Shown: in pieces, positions 1 through 9,900 of the stretch | How positions within the stretch are numbered: position 1 is the first letter of the stretch | How the letters are laid out: every line of letters starts with the position of its first letter | Origin: JBAZLV01 sp964586075 | Lineage (GTDB): Bacteria > Nitrospirota > UBA9217 | Direction: 5' to 3' | Assembly: GCA_964586075.1 (NCBI GenBank) | Contig: CAZPGZ010000013.1 | Coordinates: 1-64,000, forward strand | Length of the DNA: 64,000 nucleotides | Position numbers and translations under genes: made by a program | Notes under the pieces: model-generated | The model's database searches: none | Seen by the model: the letters and a program-made list of their open reading frames with translations, nothing else | Told to the model about the DNA's origin: nothing

Positions 1-508
1 CTGATTTTTTGCTGCACTTGCCGAAATAGGAATGTCTTCGTATCAGGGAGCCTGGGAAGTTAAAGACGAGATTCATGGTATGAGAGCAAACAGGGCATTC
101 GCCGGTATATGAGGTAATAACCAGATACGGCTCCTTCAGCCGCAAAAAGAATTTCAGAAAGCCGAAGCATGCAAATCTTTCTTTCGGCAGCCTGCTCATG
201 GCGATGACCATCGGCCAGCCCAGTGTCATTGCGATACACGCCAAAAAAGCGATCCAAAAGGACACGCTGCCGTGCACTGTACCCAATAAATAATAATACA
301 TAGTGAGAGCGCCGAAGAGAAAAACAATCGGCATGAGCACCATCAGGATCGATGAAAAGACTTTTATCAGAACGGGTCGGTATATGATTTTAAAATGTTC
401 ATGTTCGGTAAAAGGAATGGGGAACTTCTTTTTTCGTGCCTGATCAGAACTGGCCGCATCCGGCCGTCGTTTCTCAGGTCTTTTATGCATGATTTTCTTT
501 TTTTTCAC
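1..508 (-). CDS. Membrane protein with CPVC motif, 3' end cut by window
   Basis: An open frame runs from a GTG at 506-508 off the left edge, so the C-terminus is missing. The GTG is preceded by a good ribosome site (AGGTGAG, about six bases upstream); an internal ATG at 488-490 is the alternative start. The visible 169 residues have a Lys/Arg-rich cytoplasmic N-terminus, two hydrophobic segments at roughly residues 50-75 and 80-105, then a soluble part containing TGECPVC, a possible half of a zinc or redox site. I do not recognise the family. It lies about 200 bases downstream of the DUF3109-like gene on the same strand and could be co-transcribed. Confidence 0.7.
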   Translation of the reverse strand, partial: MKKKKIMHKRPEKRRPDAASSDQARKKKFPIPFTEHEHFKIIYRPVLIKVFSSILMVLMPIVFLFGALTMYYYLLGTVHGSVSFWIAFLACIAMTLGWPMVIAMSRLPKERFACFGFLKFFLRLKEPYLVITSYTGECPVCSHTMNLVFNFPGSLIRRHSYFGKCSKKS

Positions 509-705
509 TGGAATCTCACCTATTTATTTTTTCTGGTCTGCACACATGCGTTCACCGATTGAATCGGCAAAAGAATTATAACGGCAACCGGTCATTATTT
601 CAAGAACAAGATTATGTCCGGCGATGCGTATCTGAGGAGCCCTAAGATGTGTTCGATTTCCACGGTAACAAGAACAATGCGCCGCCGGTTTGTTGCCGGA
701 CACGA

Positions 706-1362
706 TTACCGTCGCGCGAACAGCAGCGTTCGGCGATCTCCATTTTGCGCCGCCTGCTCCACCTGGATGCCGCACCCTTCGCCGTACACCAGATCGATCG
801 CCTCCATAAAACCGGGGCTCAGACTGCGGGATCCCGGCTCTTTCCGTGCATTGCAGCTGAATTGGAAAGCATCGCCGATCGCGGCCAGCACTTCGTTTCC
901 ATCCGAGAAGTGCAAGGGCCAGAGCAGGCAGACCTTCGGTTTCACAAGGTGCAACGGCAGGTTGAGCTTCATTGCAACAGTATGCAGCGAGCAGTGCGTC
1001 CGGTTATTGGACCAGTACGCAAAAACGCACAGACCATCCTCATTCGTATCAAGGGAATACAGTCCGGGCTCTTCTTCTTCAAAGACATTGTCATATCCGC
1101 CGACGGTCAGAAGATGCGGGCACAGCTTCGCGGCTTCGGGCAAGACCTTGATGATCCGTTTCATTTCCGCGGCGGTAACGCAAACCTCATAGGATGCGCA
1201 GCAGCACTTCTCGCCCCTGACACAGCCGTTGCAGCGGTTTTCAAGCTGGAGAATCGATTCCACGTCAACTTCAATACTGCTGCGCTGATGTCGGGGCGTT
1301 TGCTTAGTACTGCGGTTTTTATGATTGCTCGGTTTCACGAATGAATAATTTTTCTGCTTCAT
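706..1362 (-). CDS. Cys-rich DUF3109/YkgJ-like protein
   Basis: The product is 218 residues with a dense cysteine cluster near residue 45-55 (CNGCVRGEKCCC) and further cysteines around DGLCVFA, THCSLH and KPKVC. This pattern resembles the YkgJ/DUF3109 families, proposed to bind zinc or an iron-sulfur cluster; the biochemical role is not established. The ATG at 1360-1362 was chosen because AGGGA lies about six bases upstream; an upstream ATG extends the frame to 1410. The start overlaps the 3' end of the mug-like gene by about 44 bases, so the two are probably translated from one message. Confidence 0.72.
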   Translation of the reverse strand: MKQKNYSFVKPSNHKNRSTKQTPRHQRSSIEVDVESILQLENRCNGCVRGEKCCCASYEVCVTAAEMKRIIKVLPEAAKLCPHLLTVGGYDNVFEEEEPGLYSLDTNEDGLCVFAYWSNNRTHCSLHTVAMKLNLPLHLVKPKVCLLWPLHFSDGNEVLAAIGDAFQFSCNARKEPGSRSLSPGFMEAIDLVYGEGCGIQVEQAAQNGDRRTLLFARR

Positions 1363-2005
1363 ACTTTTTCCCTGCATGCAATTGCTGTTGGCATCTTTCT
1401 TCGGCAACAATACGGACTTCCCGAAACATCCTACTGAGTTCAGGAAGTTGATACCTCGCGTTCAAACCGCTGGGATTCGGCAGAATCCAGAGCAGCGACA
1501 TGCCGATGAGTTTTTCTTGGATGCCGAGACCTGCCTTCGGCTGCCCAAAGGCGATGCGGAAAGCTGTGAGGCCGAGCACTGCCACAATGCGCGGACGATG
1601 GCGTTTTATTTTTGCCGCAAGCCGCAGCCCACCCGCTTTCAACTCTTTGTTGTCAAGCTCGGCAGCGGATGCGGTCGACCTGCTCACAATATTTGTAATA
1701 CCATACCCGCTCTTCAGCAGTTCGCGTTCCTCTGCAGGGAGAAGCAGCCGTTCAGTGAACCCAGCCTTGTATAGTACAGGCCAAAACCGGTTTCCCGGCC
1801 TGGCAAAATGATGCTCGACAGCTCCGGAATACAGGCCGGGATTGATGCCTACAAACAAGATCTTCAGCCGGGGCGCAATGATATCCGGCACTGTCTTGCC
1901 GTATGCCGCCAGCAAGTCGGTTTTTGTCGGTTTCCGGATTATATCTTCCCCGGGGACACGACTCTTTTCATCACGTTGGTGTTTTTTTAGTTTTTTTCTG
2001 TTCAC
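1319..2005 (-). CDS. mug: Mug/TDG-family G:U mismatch uracil-DNA glycosylase
   Basis: The family removes uracil or thymine from G mismatches in base-excision repair. Two diagnostic motifs are visible: GINPG at residues 53-57 (the Asn activates the catalytic water in Mug) and, in the C-terminal half, NPSGLNARY, the loop that inserts into DNA. The protein is 228 residues against about 170 for E. coli Mug; the excess is a basic N-terminal leader (Lys/Arg-rich, residues 1-25) and a charged C-terminal tail. The start is a GTG without a clear ribosome site, so the true N-terminus could be slightly shorter. The downstream Cys-rich gene overlaps its end. Confidence 0.85.
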   Translation of the reverse strand: MNRKKLKKHQRDEKSRVPGEDIIRKPTKTDLLAAYGKTVPDIIAPRLKILFVGINPGLYSGAVEHHFARPGNRFWPVLYKAGFTERLLLPAEERELLKSGYGITNIVSRSTASAAELDNKELKAGGLRLAAKIKRHRPRIVAVLGLTAFRIAFGQPKAGLGIQEKLIGMSLLWILPNPSGLNARYQLPELSRMFREVRIVAEERCQQQLHAGKKYEAEKLFIRETEQS

Positions 2006-2071
2006 GATTTTGAAAAATTACAAAAATCTCAGGCGTATCCGAAGGGAGAATCACGGTGCTTTGAACTGACA

Positions 2072-4879
2072 TTAGCGCCAATTCACATCAAGATTTTCCC
2101 GAACTTTTTTCAGCAGGACAGACGGAGCAAGGGGCTTCATAAGAAAACTGACTCCCGGTTCAAGCATTCCTTCCCAGTTGATGATGTTTTCCGCGTATCC
2201 GCTTATAAATATTACCTTGATATCGGGATTCATTTTTCGTATTTCCAAATACGCCTCTTTTCCGTTTTTCCTCGGCATGATGCCGTCGAGCAAAAGCAGC
2301 TGCACCAGATCGCGGTTGGCAACAAATTGGGCCACGGCGTCTTCCCCGTCTCCTGCTTCTATCACGGTGTAGCCGTGGCTGCGCAGTATCGTCGCGGTGA
2401 GTGTTCTGACGGTCGAATCGTCTTCGGCAACCAATATTGTCTCCAGCCCTCCCTGCGGCTGCACAGGCTCCACTTCCCAGCGTTCCTCGGCAACTCCCTC
2501 TTTCGAAAGGGGCAGATAGACCGAGAAAGTTGATCCCTTGCCCGGCTCGCTCCTGACGTCGATATAACCGTTGTGTTGCTTCACAATGCCATACACCATC
2601 GAAAGTCCGAGGCCGGTTCCTTTTCCTTGCTCCTTGGTCGTGAAAAACGGGGCAAAAATCCTCGCCTGTGTGGCCGCGTCCATGCCCGCCCCGGTGTCGG
2701 AAACAGCGATGCGCGCGTACTCGCCCGTTGCTCCATATCCATGCGACCTGACGAAATCCATGTCCATGAACACCGTCCCGGTCCGGATCGTTATGGCTCC
2801 GCCGTCCGGCATCGCGTCCCGTGCGTTCGTTATCAGGTTCATCAGCACCTGCTCGAGCTGCGCAGCGTCTGCAAGGACAGTCAGGGCATGGTCCGTGCAG
2901 ACAGTCTTGAGTTCAATGTCTTCCCGGATCAATCTGAACAGAAGATTTTCAGCCCTTCGCACAATGTCGTTCAAATCGCAGAAATTCAGGGCGATGACCT
3001 GTTTGCGACTGAAGGACAGGAGCCTCCGAATGAGTGTGGCTGCCCGTTCCGAGGCATGCAGTATCTGCTCGATGTTTCTGCTGTTGGGATCGCCGTCCGC
3101 CAACTGCATCTGCATCAGCGTCGCGTATCCGATAATCGCCGAGAGGATATTGTTGAAGTCATGGGCAACCCCTCCGGCCAGCTTGCCGATCGCTTCCAGT
3201 TTCTGAGACTGCCGGAGCTGCTCATCAATTTTTTTCCGTTCCGTGATGTCGCGGCAAAGCGTCAGAATCTGGCGGCCATTTTTCGTATCCACAACCTTTG
3301 CGTTTATTTCAACGGACGTTATTCTCCCATGTTTATCAACGTAGTCTACTTCGTAGTCTCTGATTCCTCCGCGCGCGAAGCATTTGTGGACCGCGTCAGC
3401 ATTTCTTTCCTTCATGGAATCCGCAGTCCAGTCCGTCACCGGCCTGTTGACGATCTCCGACAGACGACTATGGCCGGTCAAACGAACATATTCCGCATTC
3501 GCATCAAAAACCTGTCCATCTTTGTCGAGAATGACGAAGCCGGTGTGCGTTGTTTCGATCAGGGCGCGGTATTTCCTCATACTCTCGCGGAAGGCATCTT
3601 CGATGTATCTCTGGTCGGTCAGATCGAAATTAACACCGAGTATACCGAGCATCTGCTGGTCAGCGTTCCAAATTGGCATGACCATTTCCAGAAAATGGTG
3701 GTTTTCTCCGCGGATGACATATTCTGTCTCCTGTTTGATCATCTCGCCGTTAAAAGCCCTTCGGTTGTTTTCCAGCCATTGCGTCTGATCGGGAAAATGC
3801 AGTATGACTTCATCAGGACGCTTGCCGATAACATTGCCCCACCGCCGTACCGACGCATTGTTCTGCATGAAATATCGGCCTTCCATATCGATCGCATAGA
3901 AGTCATAGGGAAGACTCTCGATGATTGCTTTCAGAAGGGCTTCATTCGCACCAAGTTTCTCCAGCGCCGTCCGCAGTTCTGATGTCTGCGCCGACACCCG
4001 CTTTCTGAGCATTGTATTCCACAGCACCAGCAACGCCATGAGAAGAACGACGCCTAAAGCCGAGTACAAACCATACCGGACAAGAGAGGAAGAAGAGTGC
4101 AGTGCCGATCCCATCCATTTTCGTTCTATCATCCTGCGTTCATCATCACTGATCAGGGAAAACCCCTGTTCGACTTTGTCCAGAATATCCGTGCGCCCCT
4201 TCAAAACAGCGCGGTGAAATTGTCCGGTGAACAGCGGTTGCGTATGCCGAAACCTGGCTTCAAGATCTTTTTTATACAGATAATAAAGCGCCGGAGGCTT
4301 GTCCATGCAATACACCTTGATCGTCCCGTCAGCCGCCGCCTGTATGATTTCCTCATAGTTCTGATATTCCAAAAGGGTTGTGACACCGCTTTTTTTCAAA
4401 ACATCGACGCAGGTGTCCCCCGTCTTGACACCGATGGTAAAACCACGCAGAGATGCAGGGCCGCTGATGCCGCTGATGTCCTTGTTGAAAAAAATGGGCA
4501 CTTCCAGTGTGGCATACGGTTTTGAAAAATCAAGGACCGTGGCCCGCTCTTCAGTAAAAAAAATGGTGTCGATAACATCCGCTTTACCATCTGCCAGAAA
4601 TTCTTTTGCTTTCCACCAGTCCATGCCGAACAGTTGGACAGGAATGCCTGTTTTTTTCTCCCAAAGTCTCCATTCGTCAACAAGAATACCTTGTAATTTT
4701 CCGTCCGCACTACGGAATATATAGGGTGGATAATTGTCGTCAGCTACTACCGTGATTGATTGTAATTTATAGGTGGAAGGTGTCTGCAGTGCGAAGCAGT
4801 TTGCCGAATCACCAAAAGCGGCATAAAAAAGAAAGAAAAAAAAGAATGGCTTAAAAAAGGTCAATATGCATTTATTCAT
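2072..4879 (-). CDS. Hybrid sensor histidine kinase with periplasmic solute-binding domain
   Basis: This is a 935-residue membrane sensor. Order: signal peptide/TM (1-30), bacterial extracellular solute-binding family 3 domain (about 40-262) placed in the periplasm, TM helix (270-288), two PAS domains (about 315-430 and 435-548), HisKA with H573 in VAHDFNN, HATPase_c (about 670-790) with GKGTGLGLS, and a C-terminal receiver with D865 in LLLLDGIMP. The layout is BvgS-like, suggesting that an amino acid or similar small ligand is sensed. The ATG at 4877-4879 gives a normal signal peptide; 52 upstream in-frame residues look non-coding. A promoter (4991-5019) and a palindrome sit in the region shared with the divergent hydrolase gene. 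Confidence 0.9.
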   Translation of the reverse strand: MNKCILTFFKPFFFFFLFYAAFGDSANCFALQTPSTYKLQSITVVADDNYPPYIFRSADGKLQGILVDEWRLWEKKTGIPVQLFGMDWWKAKEFLADGKADVIDTIFFTEERATVLDFSKPYATLEVPIFFNKDISGISGPASLRGFTIGVKTGDTCVDVLKKSGVTTLLEYQNYEEIIQAAADGTIKVYCMDKPPALYYLYKKDLEARFRHTQPLFTGQFHRAVLKGRTDILDKVEQGFSLISDDERRMIERKWMGSALHSSSSLVRYGLYSALGVVLLMALLVLWNTMLRKRVSAQTSELRTALEKLGANEALLKAIIESLPYDFYAIDMEGRYFMQNNASVRRWGNVIGKRPDEVILHFPDQTQWLENNRRAFNGEMIKQETEYVIRGENHHFLEMVMPIWNADQQMLGILGVNFDLTDQRYIEDAFRESMRKYRALIETTHTGFVILDKDGQVFDANAEYVRLTGHSRLSEIVNRPVTDWTADSMKERNADAVHKCFARGGIRDYEVDYVDKHGRITSVEINAKVVDTKNGRQILTLCRDITERKKIDEQLRQSQKLEAIGKLAGGVAHDFNNILSAIIGYATLMQMQLADGDPNSRNIEQILHASERAATLIRRLLSFSRKQVIALNFCDLNDIVRRAENLLFRLIREDIELKTVCTDHALTVLADAAQLEQVLMNLITNARDAMPDGGAITIRTGTVFMDMDFVRSHGYGATGEYARIAVSDTGAGMDAATQARIFAPFFTTKEQGKGTGLGLSMVYGIVKQHNGYIDVRSEPGKGSTFSVYLPLSKEGVAEERWEVEPVQPQGGLETILVAEDDSTVRTLTATILRSHGYTVIEAGDGEDAVAQFVANRDLVQLLLLDGIMPRKNGKEAYLEIRKMNPDIKVIFISGYAENIINWEGMLEPGVSFLMKPLAPSVLLKKVRENLDVNWR

Positions 4880-4990
4880 AGCAGCCCCAAAAAGACATGG
4901 TTCCTCCAGAAAGCGGCAACAAAATTGTTCTATACTTTGATGCAGGGAAACCACCAGACAAGACAACAGCATATGCGCCTTAACACGTTG

Positions 4991-5019
4991 AGAATACAAT
5001 AGTTTTAAGTAATTGGCAA
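4991..5019 (-). promoter_or_regulatory. Sigma-70 promoter for the solute-binding sensor kinase
   Basis: Read on the minus strand, TTGCCA (5014-5019) and TATTCT (4991-4996) are separated by exactly 17 bases. This gives five and four matches to the -35 and -10 consensus. The start would be near 4985, about 105 bases before the kinase start codon. Confidence 0.5.
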
Positions 5020-5025
5020 GTTTAT

Positions 5026-5039
5026 TTGTTTGCAAACAA
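5026..5039. promoter_or_regulatory. 14-bp perfect palindrome in divergent promoter region
   Basis: TTGTTTGCAAACAA is a perfect palindrome directly upstream of the minus-strand -35 element and about 80 bases upstream of the plus-strand promoter. Its position suits an operator for a dimeric regulator acting on one or both divergent genes. The cognate regulator is unknown. Confidence 0.45.
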
Positions 5040-5080
5040 GAATCAAAAACTAAAAAAGAACAACCTTTTAAAACAATACC

Positions 5081-5108
5081 TTATTATCGTCTTGATTCAT
5101 GATATAAT
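5081..5108 (+). promoter_or_regulatory. Extended -10 promoter for the choloylglycine hydrolase-like gene
   Basis: A perfect TATAAT at 5103-5108 is preceded by TGA, forming an extended -10 element. A weak -35 (TTATTA, 5081-5086) lies 16 bases upstream. The start would be near 5115, giving a leader of about 60 bases before the ATG at 5178. Confidence 0.55.
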
Positions 5109-5177
5109 GCAAACACTTCACCGGCAAACATATAATAAGTCAGGATATCTCAATCTTGAACAGGAAAGGACATTACA

Positions 5178-6242
5178 ATGCTAAGAAGAAATATGTATTG
5201 CTTAGGGTTTGTCATTGTTACGGTACTGTTCGTCTCAGGATTATATTTCAGCGCTCATGCATGCTCCCGCGCCGTATGGGATTGTGACGGAAAGGCGGTT
5301 GTTGTCGGAAGGAACATGGACTGGAGTGATCCCATGCCGGTTAATCTTTGGCTCCTGCCGAGAGGAATTAAAAGAGACGGCATGACCGGAGATAATACTC
5401 TGCGGTGGACTGCGAAGTACGGCAGCATGGTGGCAGCTGATACGGCCGCGTCGGACGGGATGAATGAAAAAGGGTTCGCAGCGCACGTCCTTTGGCTGTC
5501 CGAATCGAACTATGGAATCCGGGATGCAAAACTGCCCGGACTGAGCGTAGGACTGTGGGTGCAGTATTATCTCGATAACTTTGCCACGGTTAAGGAAGCT
5601 GTCGCGTTTACGCTCAAGACGCCATTTCAAATTGTCTCTGGAAGCATGCCGCAGGGACAGAAAATTACCCTTCACCTGATCCTTGAGGATGCCAGCGGAG
5701 ACTCCGCCGTCATCGAATATACCAATGGCAAACCCAAGGTGTTTCATAGCAAAGAATACCGGGTAGCAACCAACTCCCCGACATTCGATTTGCAACTGAG
5801 TCAGCTTCATCAGTATACGGGTTTTGGCGGTAACAGACCGCTTCCGGGAACAACCCAGGCTGCAGATCGTTTTGTCCGCGCTGCCTATTATCTGAAAAAT
5901 CTGCCGTCACCAGCTGATTACCGACAATGCGTTGCCGGGGTATTGAGCGTGATGAGGAACGTTGCACAACCGTTCGGCATTGCCGATCCTGCGCGGCCAT
6001 ACATCAGTGCAACCCGATGGCGCACTGTTGCCGATTTGACGAATCTGGTTTACTATTTCGAGTCAACCACGAGCCCAAATATAGTCTGGGTCACGATGCA
6101 GTCGTTGGACTTTACGGAGGGCACTCCGGTCAAAAAACTGGACCTGATAAAAAATCCTGACCGGGTGGGAGATTGTTCCAAAGAGTTCGAACCTGCGGAG
6201 CCATTCGTCATTCCGCCGCCATCCGACCGGATGGGAGTATAA
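5178..6242 (+). CDS. Exported choloylglycine hydrolase / penicillin V acylase family protein
   Basis: This is an N-terminal-nucleophile amidase of the linear amide C-N hydrolase family, whose members cleave bile salts, penicillin V or acyl-homoserine lactones. A signal peptide (1-28) ends exactly before C29 (HA/CSRAVWD), which becomes the free N-terminal catalytic Cys after cleavage. Other family landmarks are GRNMDW (about 44-49), a G-S-M region followed by SDGMNEKG, and ATNSPTFD. Length (354 with leader) is normal. The product is therefore periplasmic or secreted. It is transcribed divergently from a kinase with a solute-binding sensor, with a palindrome between them, so the kinase may respond to substrate or product. 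The actual substrate cannot be told from sequence. Confidence 0.88.
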   Translation: MLRRNMYCLGFVIVTVLFVSGLYFSAHACSRAVWDCDGKAVVVGRNMDWSDPMPVNLWLLPRGIKRDGMTGDNTLRWTAKYGSMVAADTAASDGMNEKGFAAHVLWLSESNYGIRDAKLPGLSVGLWVQYYLDNFATVKEAVAFTLKTPFQIVSGSMPQGQKITLHLILEDASGDSAVIEYTNGKPKVFHSKEYRVATNSPTFDLQLSQLHQYTGFGGNRPLPGTTQAADRFVRAAYYLKNLPSPADYRQCVAGVLSVMRNVAQPFGIADPARPYISATRWRTVADLTNLVYYFESTTSPNIVWVTMQSLDFTEGTPVKKLDLIKNPDRVGDCSKEFEPAEPFVIPPPSDRMGV

Positions 6243-6288
6243 TCGTTGCTGTTAGTAACTCATCCCGGACGACCGATAAAAATAAACG

Positions 6289-6345
6289 AGGCCACTTCTG
6301 GATTTCCTGACACCGTTGACGGCATGAGAAGTGGCCTTTGCTTTT
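6289..6345. terminator. Terminator between convergent genes
   Basis: Arms AGGCCACTTCT (6289-6299) and AGAAGTGGCCT (6327-6337) pair perfectly over 11 bases around a 27-base loop and are followed by TTTGCTTTT. On the minus strand the hairpin is followed by a T-rich run, so it may also serve the small gene at 6518-6742. The long loop is atypical for a strong intrinsic terminator. Confidence 0.6.
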
Positions 6346-6517
6346 ACTGAGATTTATTTAACGAGTTAATCTGAATAGTACGCCCACGGTGAAAGCGCGA
6401 CCGCAAAAGAAATGCAGCATGAACTTTTTTGACATAATCGATGCTTTATAGACGCAAACACATTGTTCTGTATAACGAAAAAAAATGATGTTCGTTCAAC
6501 AGCTACCTCGAAAACGC

Positions 6518-6742
6518 CTATCGCATTTTCCAGTCCATTTTAGTAATTTCTCCATTCTTAAAATGGAACTTTTTGCTCCAATCTGACTGACTGCCGCCGG
6601 CAATGACGGTACAGTCAACGGAAAGTATGCCGTTGCCATTTTCTCCGACAGAATTGTCCGTCACATCCATACTGACCGTATCCTCACCGTAATGGCTTTT
6701 CAAATAAAGCTTTGCTTTTGAAATCATCTTTTTTTCATCCAT
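6518..6742 (-). CDS. Small hypothetical protein, 74 residues
   Basis: The ATG has GAGG six bases upstream, and the predicted protein is soluble and acidic with a plausible alternating beta pattern (VDCTVIAGG, KKFHFKNGEI). I do not recognise it. It starts with a short helical stretch (ISKAKLYLKSHYG), ends in a beta-rich part and has one Cys. It stands alone between the hydrolase and the second hybrid kinase, convergent with the former and divergent from the latter. It has no export signal, so a cytoplasmic location is likely. Confidence 0.55.
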   Translation of the reverse strand: MDEKKMISKAKLYLKSHYGEDTVSMDVTDNSVGENGNGILSVDCTVIAGGSQSDWSKKFHFKNGEITKMDWKMR

Positions 6743-6980
6743 GACAACCTCGCCTCGCTTGCAAGATAGTCTCTCACGTCGTAAAGGGTTGATAAGATAC
6801 TACAAAATTACTAAAAAGTAAAGCGTTATTGCCCTGATAAAAAAAGAGCAAAGATGCTTTGCAGTTGTTACGACATAATCTCAAATACTACGTAAATTTA
6901 GATAAATATTAAAGTTTTTAGGAATTCTGCCGAAAAGTTTATTAGCAGATGCCTCGATACCGTTTCGTTAAATACCCCGT

Positions 6981-9900
6981 GTGAGTATACTTTCTATGCG
7001 CTCTTTATTGTCCCTAGCGATCCGCACACAGATACTCCTCATTGCCATGATCATGGCTGTCCCCACAGCCGGCACCATCATCTATTCCAGCAACCATATA
7101 CAAAAAGAAGAAATAAACAAAGCCGTTATCGATACGCAAAGGCTTACGACTGCCATTGCTGCGGAGCAGCAGAACATAATCGCCGTCGCACAACAGGTTA
7201 TCAGCATGCTTGCCATGCTGCCCGATGTTAAGAATCAGAACGCGAAAAAAGTTCAGCCGATCCTTCGCGACGCCTTGAAACTGGAGCCCCATTTTTCGAA
7301 CATATTTATAGCCTCACGAAAAGGCATTGTCTGGGCAACCGCGGTTCCCGGTGTTACAAACGTAGCAGACCGCCGTTATTTCAAAAACGCCCTGGAAAAC
7401 GACCGGTTGGCTTCCGGCGAATATGTCATCAGTAGAGCAATCTCCATGCCTGTCATCAATATCGCGTCTCCGATAAAAAATGCCGGTGGCGCTACAATTG
7501 GTGTCATTAGTGTGGGATTGAAAATCGACGTATATCAACAGGTGCTTGAACGCGCAATGCTTCCGCCCGGTGCGCACATTACCTTGCTCGATCACAAGGG
7601 AGTAATTCTGTATCGTTCCCTTGACACCGCCGAACTCATCGGGAAAAAATTCGATGAAACGCTGTTTAAAAACATGCAAAAAGGTCCTGACACGGCAACA
7701 TTCGACAACATGAGAGCCATGCAGGGAGATAATCGCGTTCTGACCTATCGCAAGCTTTGGCTTCCCGGCGAACAGTCACCGTATATGTACATCCGGGCGG
7801 GAATCCCGGTTTCAACGGTGCTCGAGAATGCCAGAAAAGCGTTGATTCAAAATCTTCTCATTCTGATCCTGTTTCTCGTCGCAGCGATACTGCTGGCTTT
7901 ATATATCGGAAAACGCTCGATTGTAGACCGCGTCACTCTGCTTGAACAAGCAACACGAGCCGTAACAGACGGTAATTTGAAAGTCAGGGTCACCGACCTC
8001 GTTGCAGGAGGCGAACTCGGCAGACTTGGCCAGACTTTTGATGAGATGGCCTCCCAACTTGCGCTGCGTGAACAGGCGCTTGTCAAAAGCGAAAAAAACT
8101 ATCGAGAAATTTTTAACGCGACAAAGGACGGCATTTTCGTGCACGATGCTGTATCGGGAGGCATTCTCGACGTCAATACTGCCGTGGAGACTATGTACGG
8201 ATATTCGCGCACGGAAATGCTGCACCAGGAAGGACGACCTCTCGGATTCGCACCGCCACCCTATTCCCTGAAGGAAGCAATTCAATGGATCCAAAAAACC
8301 GTGCAAGAAGGCCCTCAGTCCTTCGAATGGCTGGCCCGAAGGAAAAACGGTGAACAGTTCTGGACCGAGATAGTTTTGTGCGCGACGAACATCGGCGGTT
8401 CCGGACGGGTGCTTGCGGTCGTGCGGGACATTGCAGCACGCAAAAAAGCTGAAGAGGACCGGCAGAAACTTGTCTCGGTGATCGAGATGAGCCGCGATTT
8501 CATCGGAATAGCGGATCTAAACGGCCGGGTCCTTTATCTTAATGCGGCTGCCCTCAATCTCGTCGGTCTCGATAACATTGAAAAAGTGCGGGGGAAATTT
8601 ATCAACACCTTCCACATGAAAACCGACCATCAGCAACTCGAAACGGAAATTCTGCCGGCGGCTTTTCGCACGGGAAGCTGGGTCGGGGAACTGAGCCTGA
8701 GACACTTTGAAACGGGATTGCCGGTTCCCGTTGATATGAATGTGTTCAGCATCAGTGACTCAAAAACCGAAAGGCCGATCGCGCTTGCCTGCATAGGACG
8801 CGATATCACCGAACGCAAACATGCCGAGGAGGAAAAAGCAAAGCTTCAGTCCCAGGTAATGCACATTCAGAAAATGGAGTCCATCGGCCAGCTTTCCGGC
8901 GGCATTGCGCATGATTTCAACAATATCCTCACGGCAATCATCGGATATGGCAATCTCATGCGGATGACGCTGGGCAAAAACGACCCGGGTCAAACACATT
9001 TAGACCATATTCTCACTTCGGCGGAGCGCGCGACCAAACTTACCGGCAGCTTGCTCGCCTTCAGCCGCAAGCAGACAATAAATCCCAGGATTGTTAATCT
9101 AAACGATGTCATCCATGAAATCGAGCGGTTTCTCGCGCGCATTATCAGTGAAGATATCACCCTGTGCACGACATTGAGCACGACAGCATTATCTGTATTC
9201 GTCGATCCCATGCAGGTGGAACAAATACTGATGAACCTGGCCACAAACGCAAGGGACGCGATGCCAAACGGAGGGAAGCTCCTCATTCAGACATCCAGAA
9301 TAAAAGTTGAAGAAGATAATGCAGCCGCACCAGCTTTCATTAGAAGAGGTACGTACGCCGTTCTGACGGTGACGGACAACGGCACCGGCATCGATGCAGC
9401 ATTAAAAGAAAAAATATTCGACCCATTCTACACCACCAAAGCGGTCGGCAAAGGAACCGGACTCGGACTTTCCATTGTTTACGGCATCGTGAAGCAGAAC
9501 AACGGTTATATCACAGTTCAGAGCGAACTGAATGCAGGCGCTCAGTTCACGATCTATCTCCCCCTAGTCAATGCGTGTCAGAATACTTCCCTCGACACCG
9601 GCGTGCTCGCCGAAACTCCCTCCCGAGGTGGTTGCGAAACCATTCTTCTGGCGGAAGACAATGATCCGGTAAGGAAGCTCACTCAGACAATTCTCCACGA
9701 GCACGGATACGATGTGGTCGAGGCTGTCGATGGGGTCGATGCGCTTAAAAAATTCAGAGAGAATAAAGACCGGATTCACTTAATGATGATTGACGTCATT
9801 ATGCCCGGAAAGAACGGCAGACAGGTTTATGATGAGGTTCGGTCGATGAAGCCGGACATGAAAGTAATATTTACCAGCGGGTATCCAGCAGACTTGATTC

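Noticed and set aside
614..1344. Two overlapping plus-strand frames of about 190 and 230 codons
   Set aside because: They mirror the Cys-rich gene on the other strand, whose cysteine motifs and ribosome site are convincing.
2573..3982. Long plus-strand open frame of 469 codons
   Set aside because: It lies wholly antisense to the PAS, HisKA and ATPase domains of the hybrid kinase, has no ribosome site and no recognisable domain.
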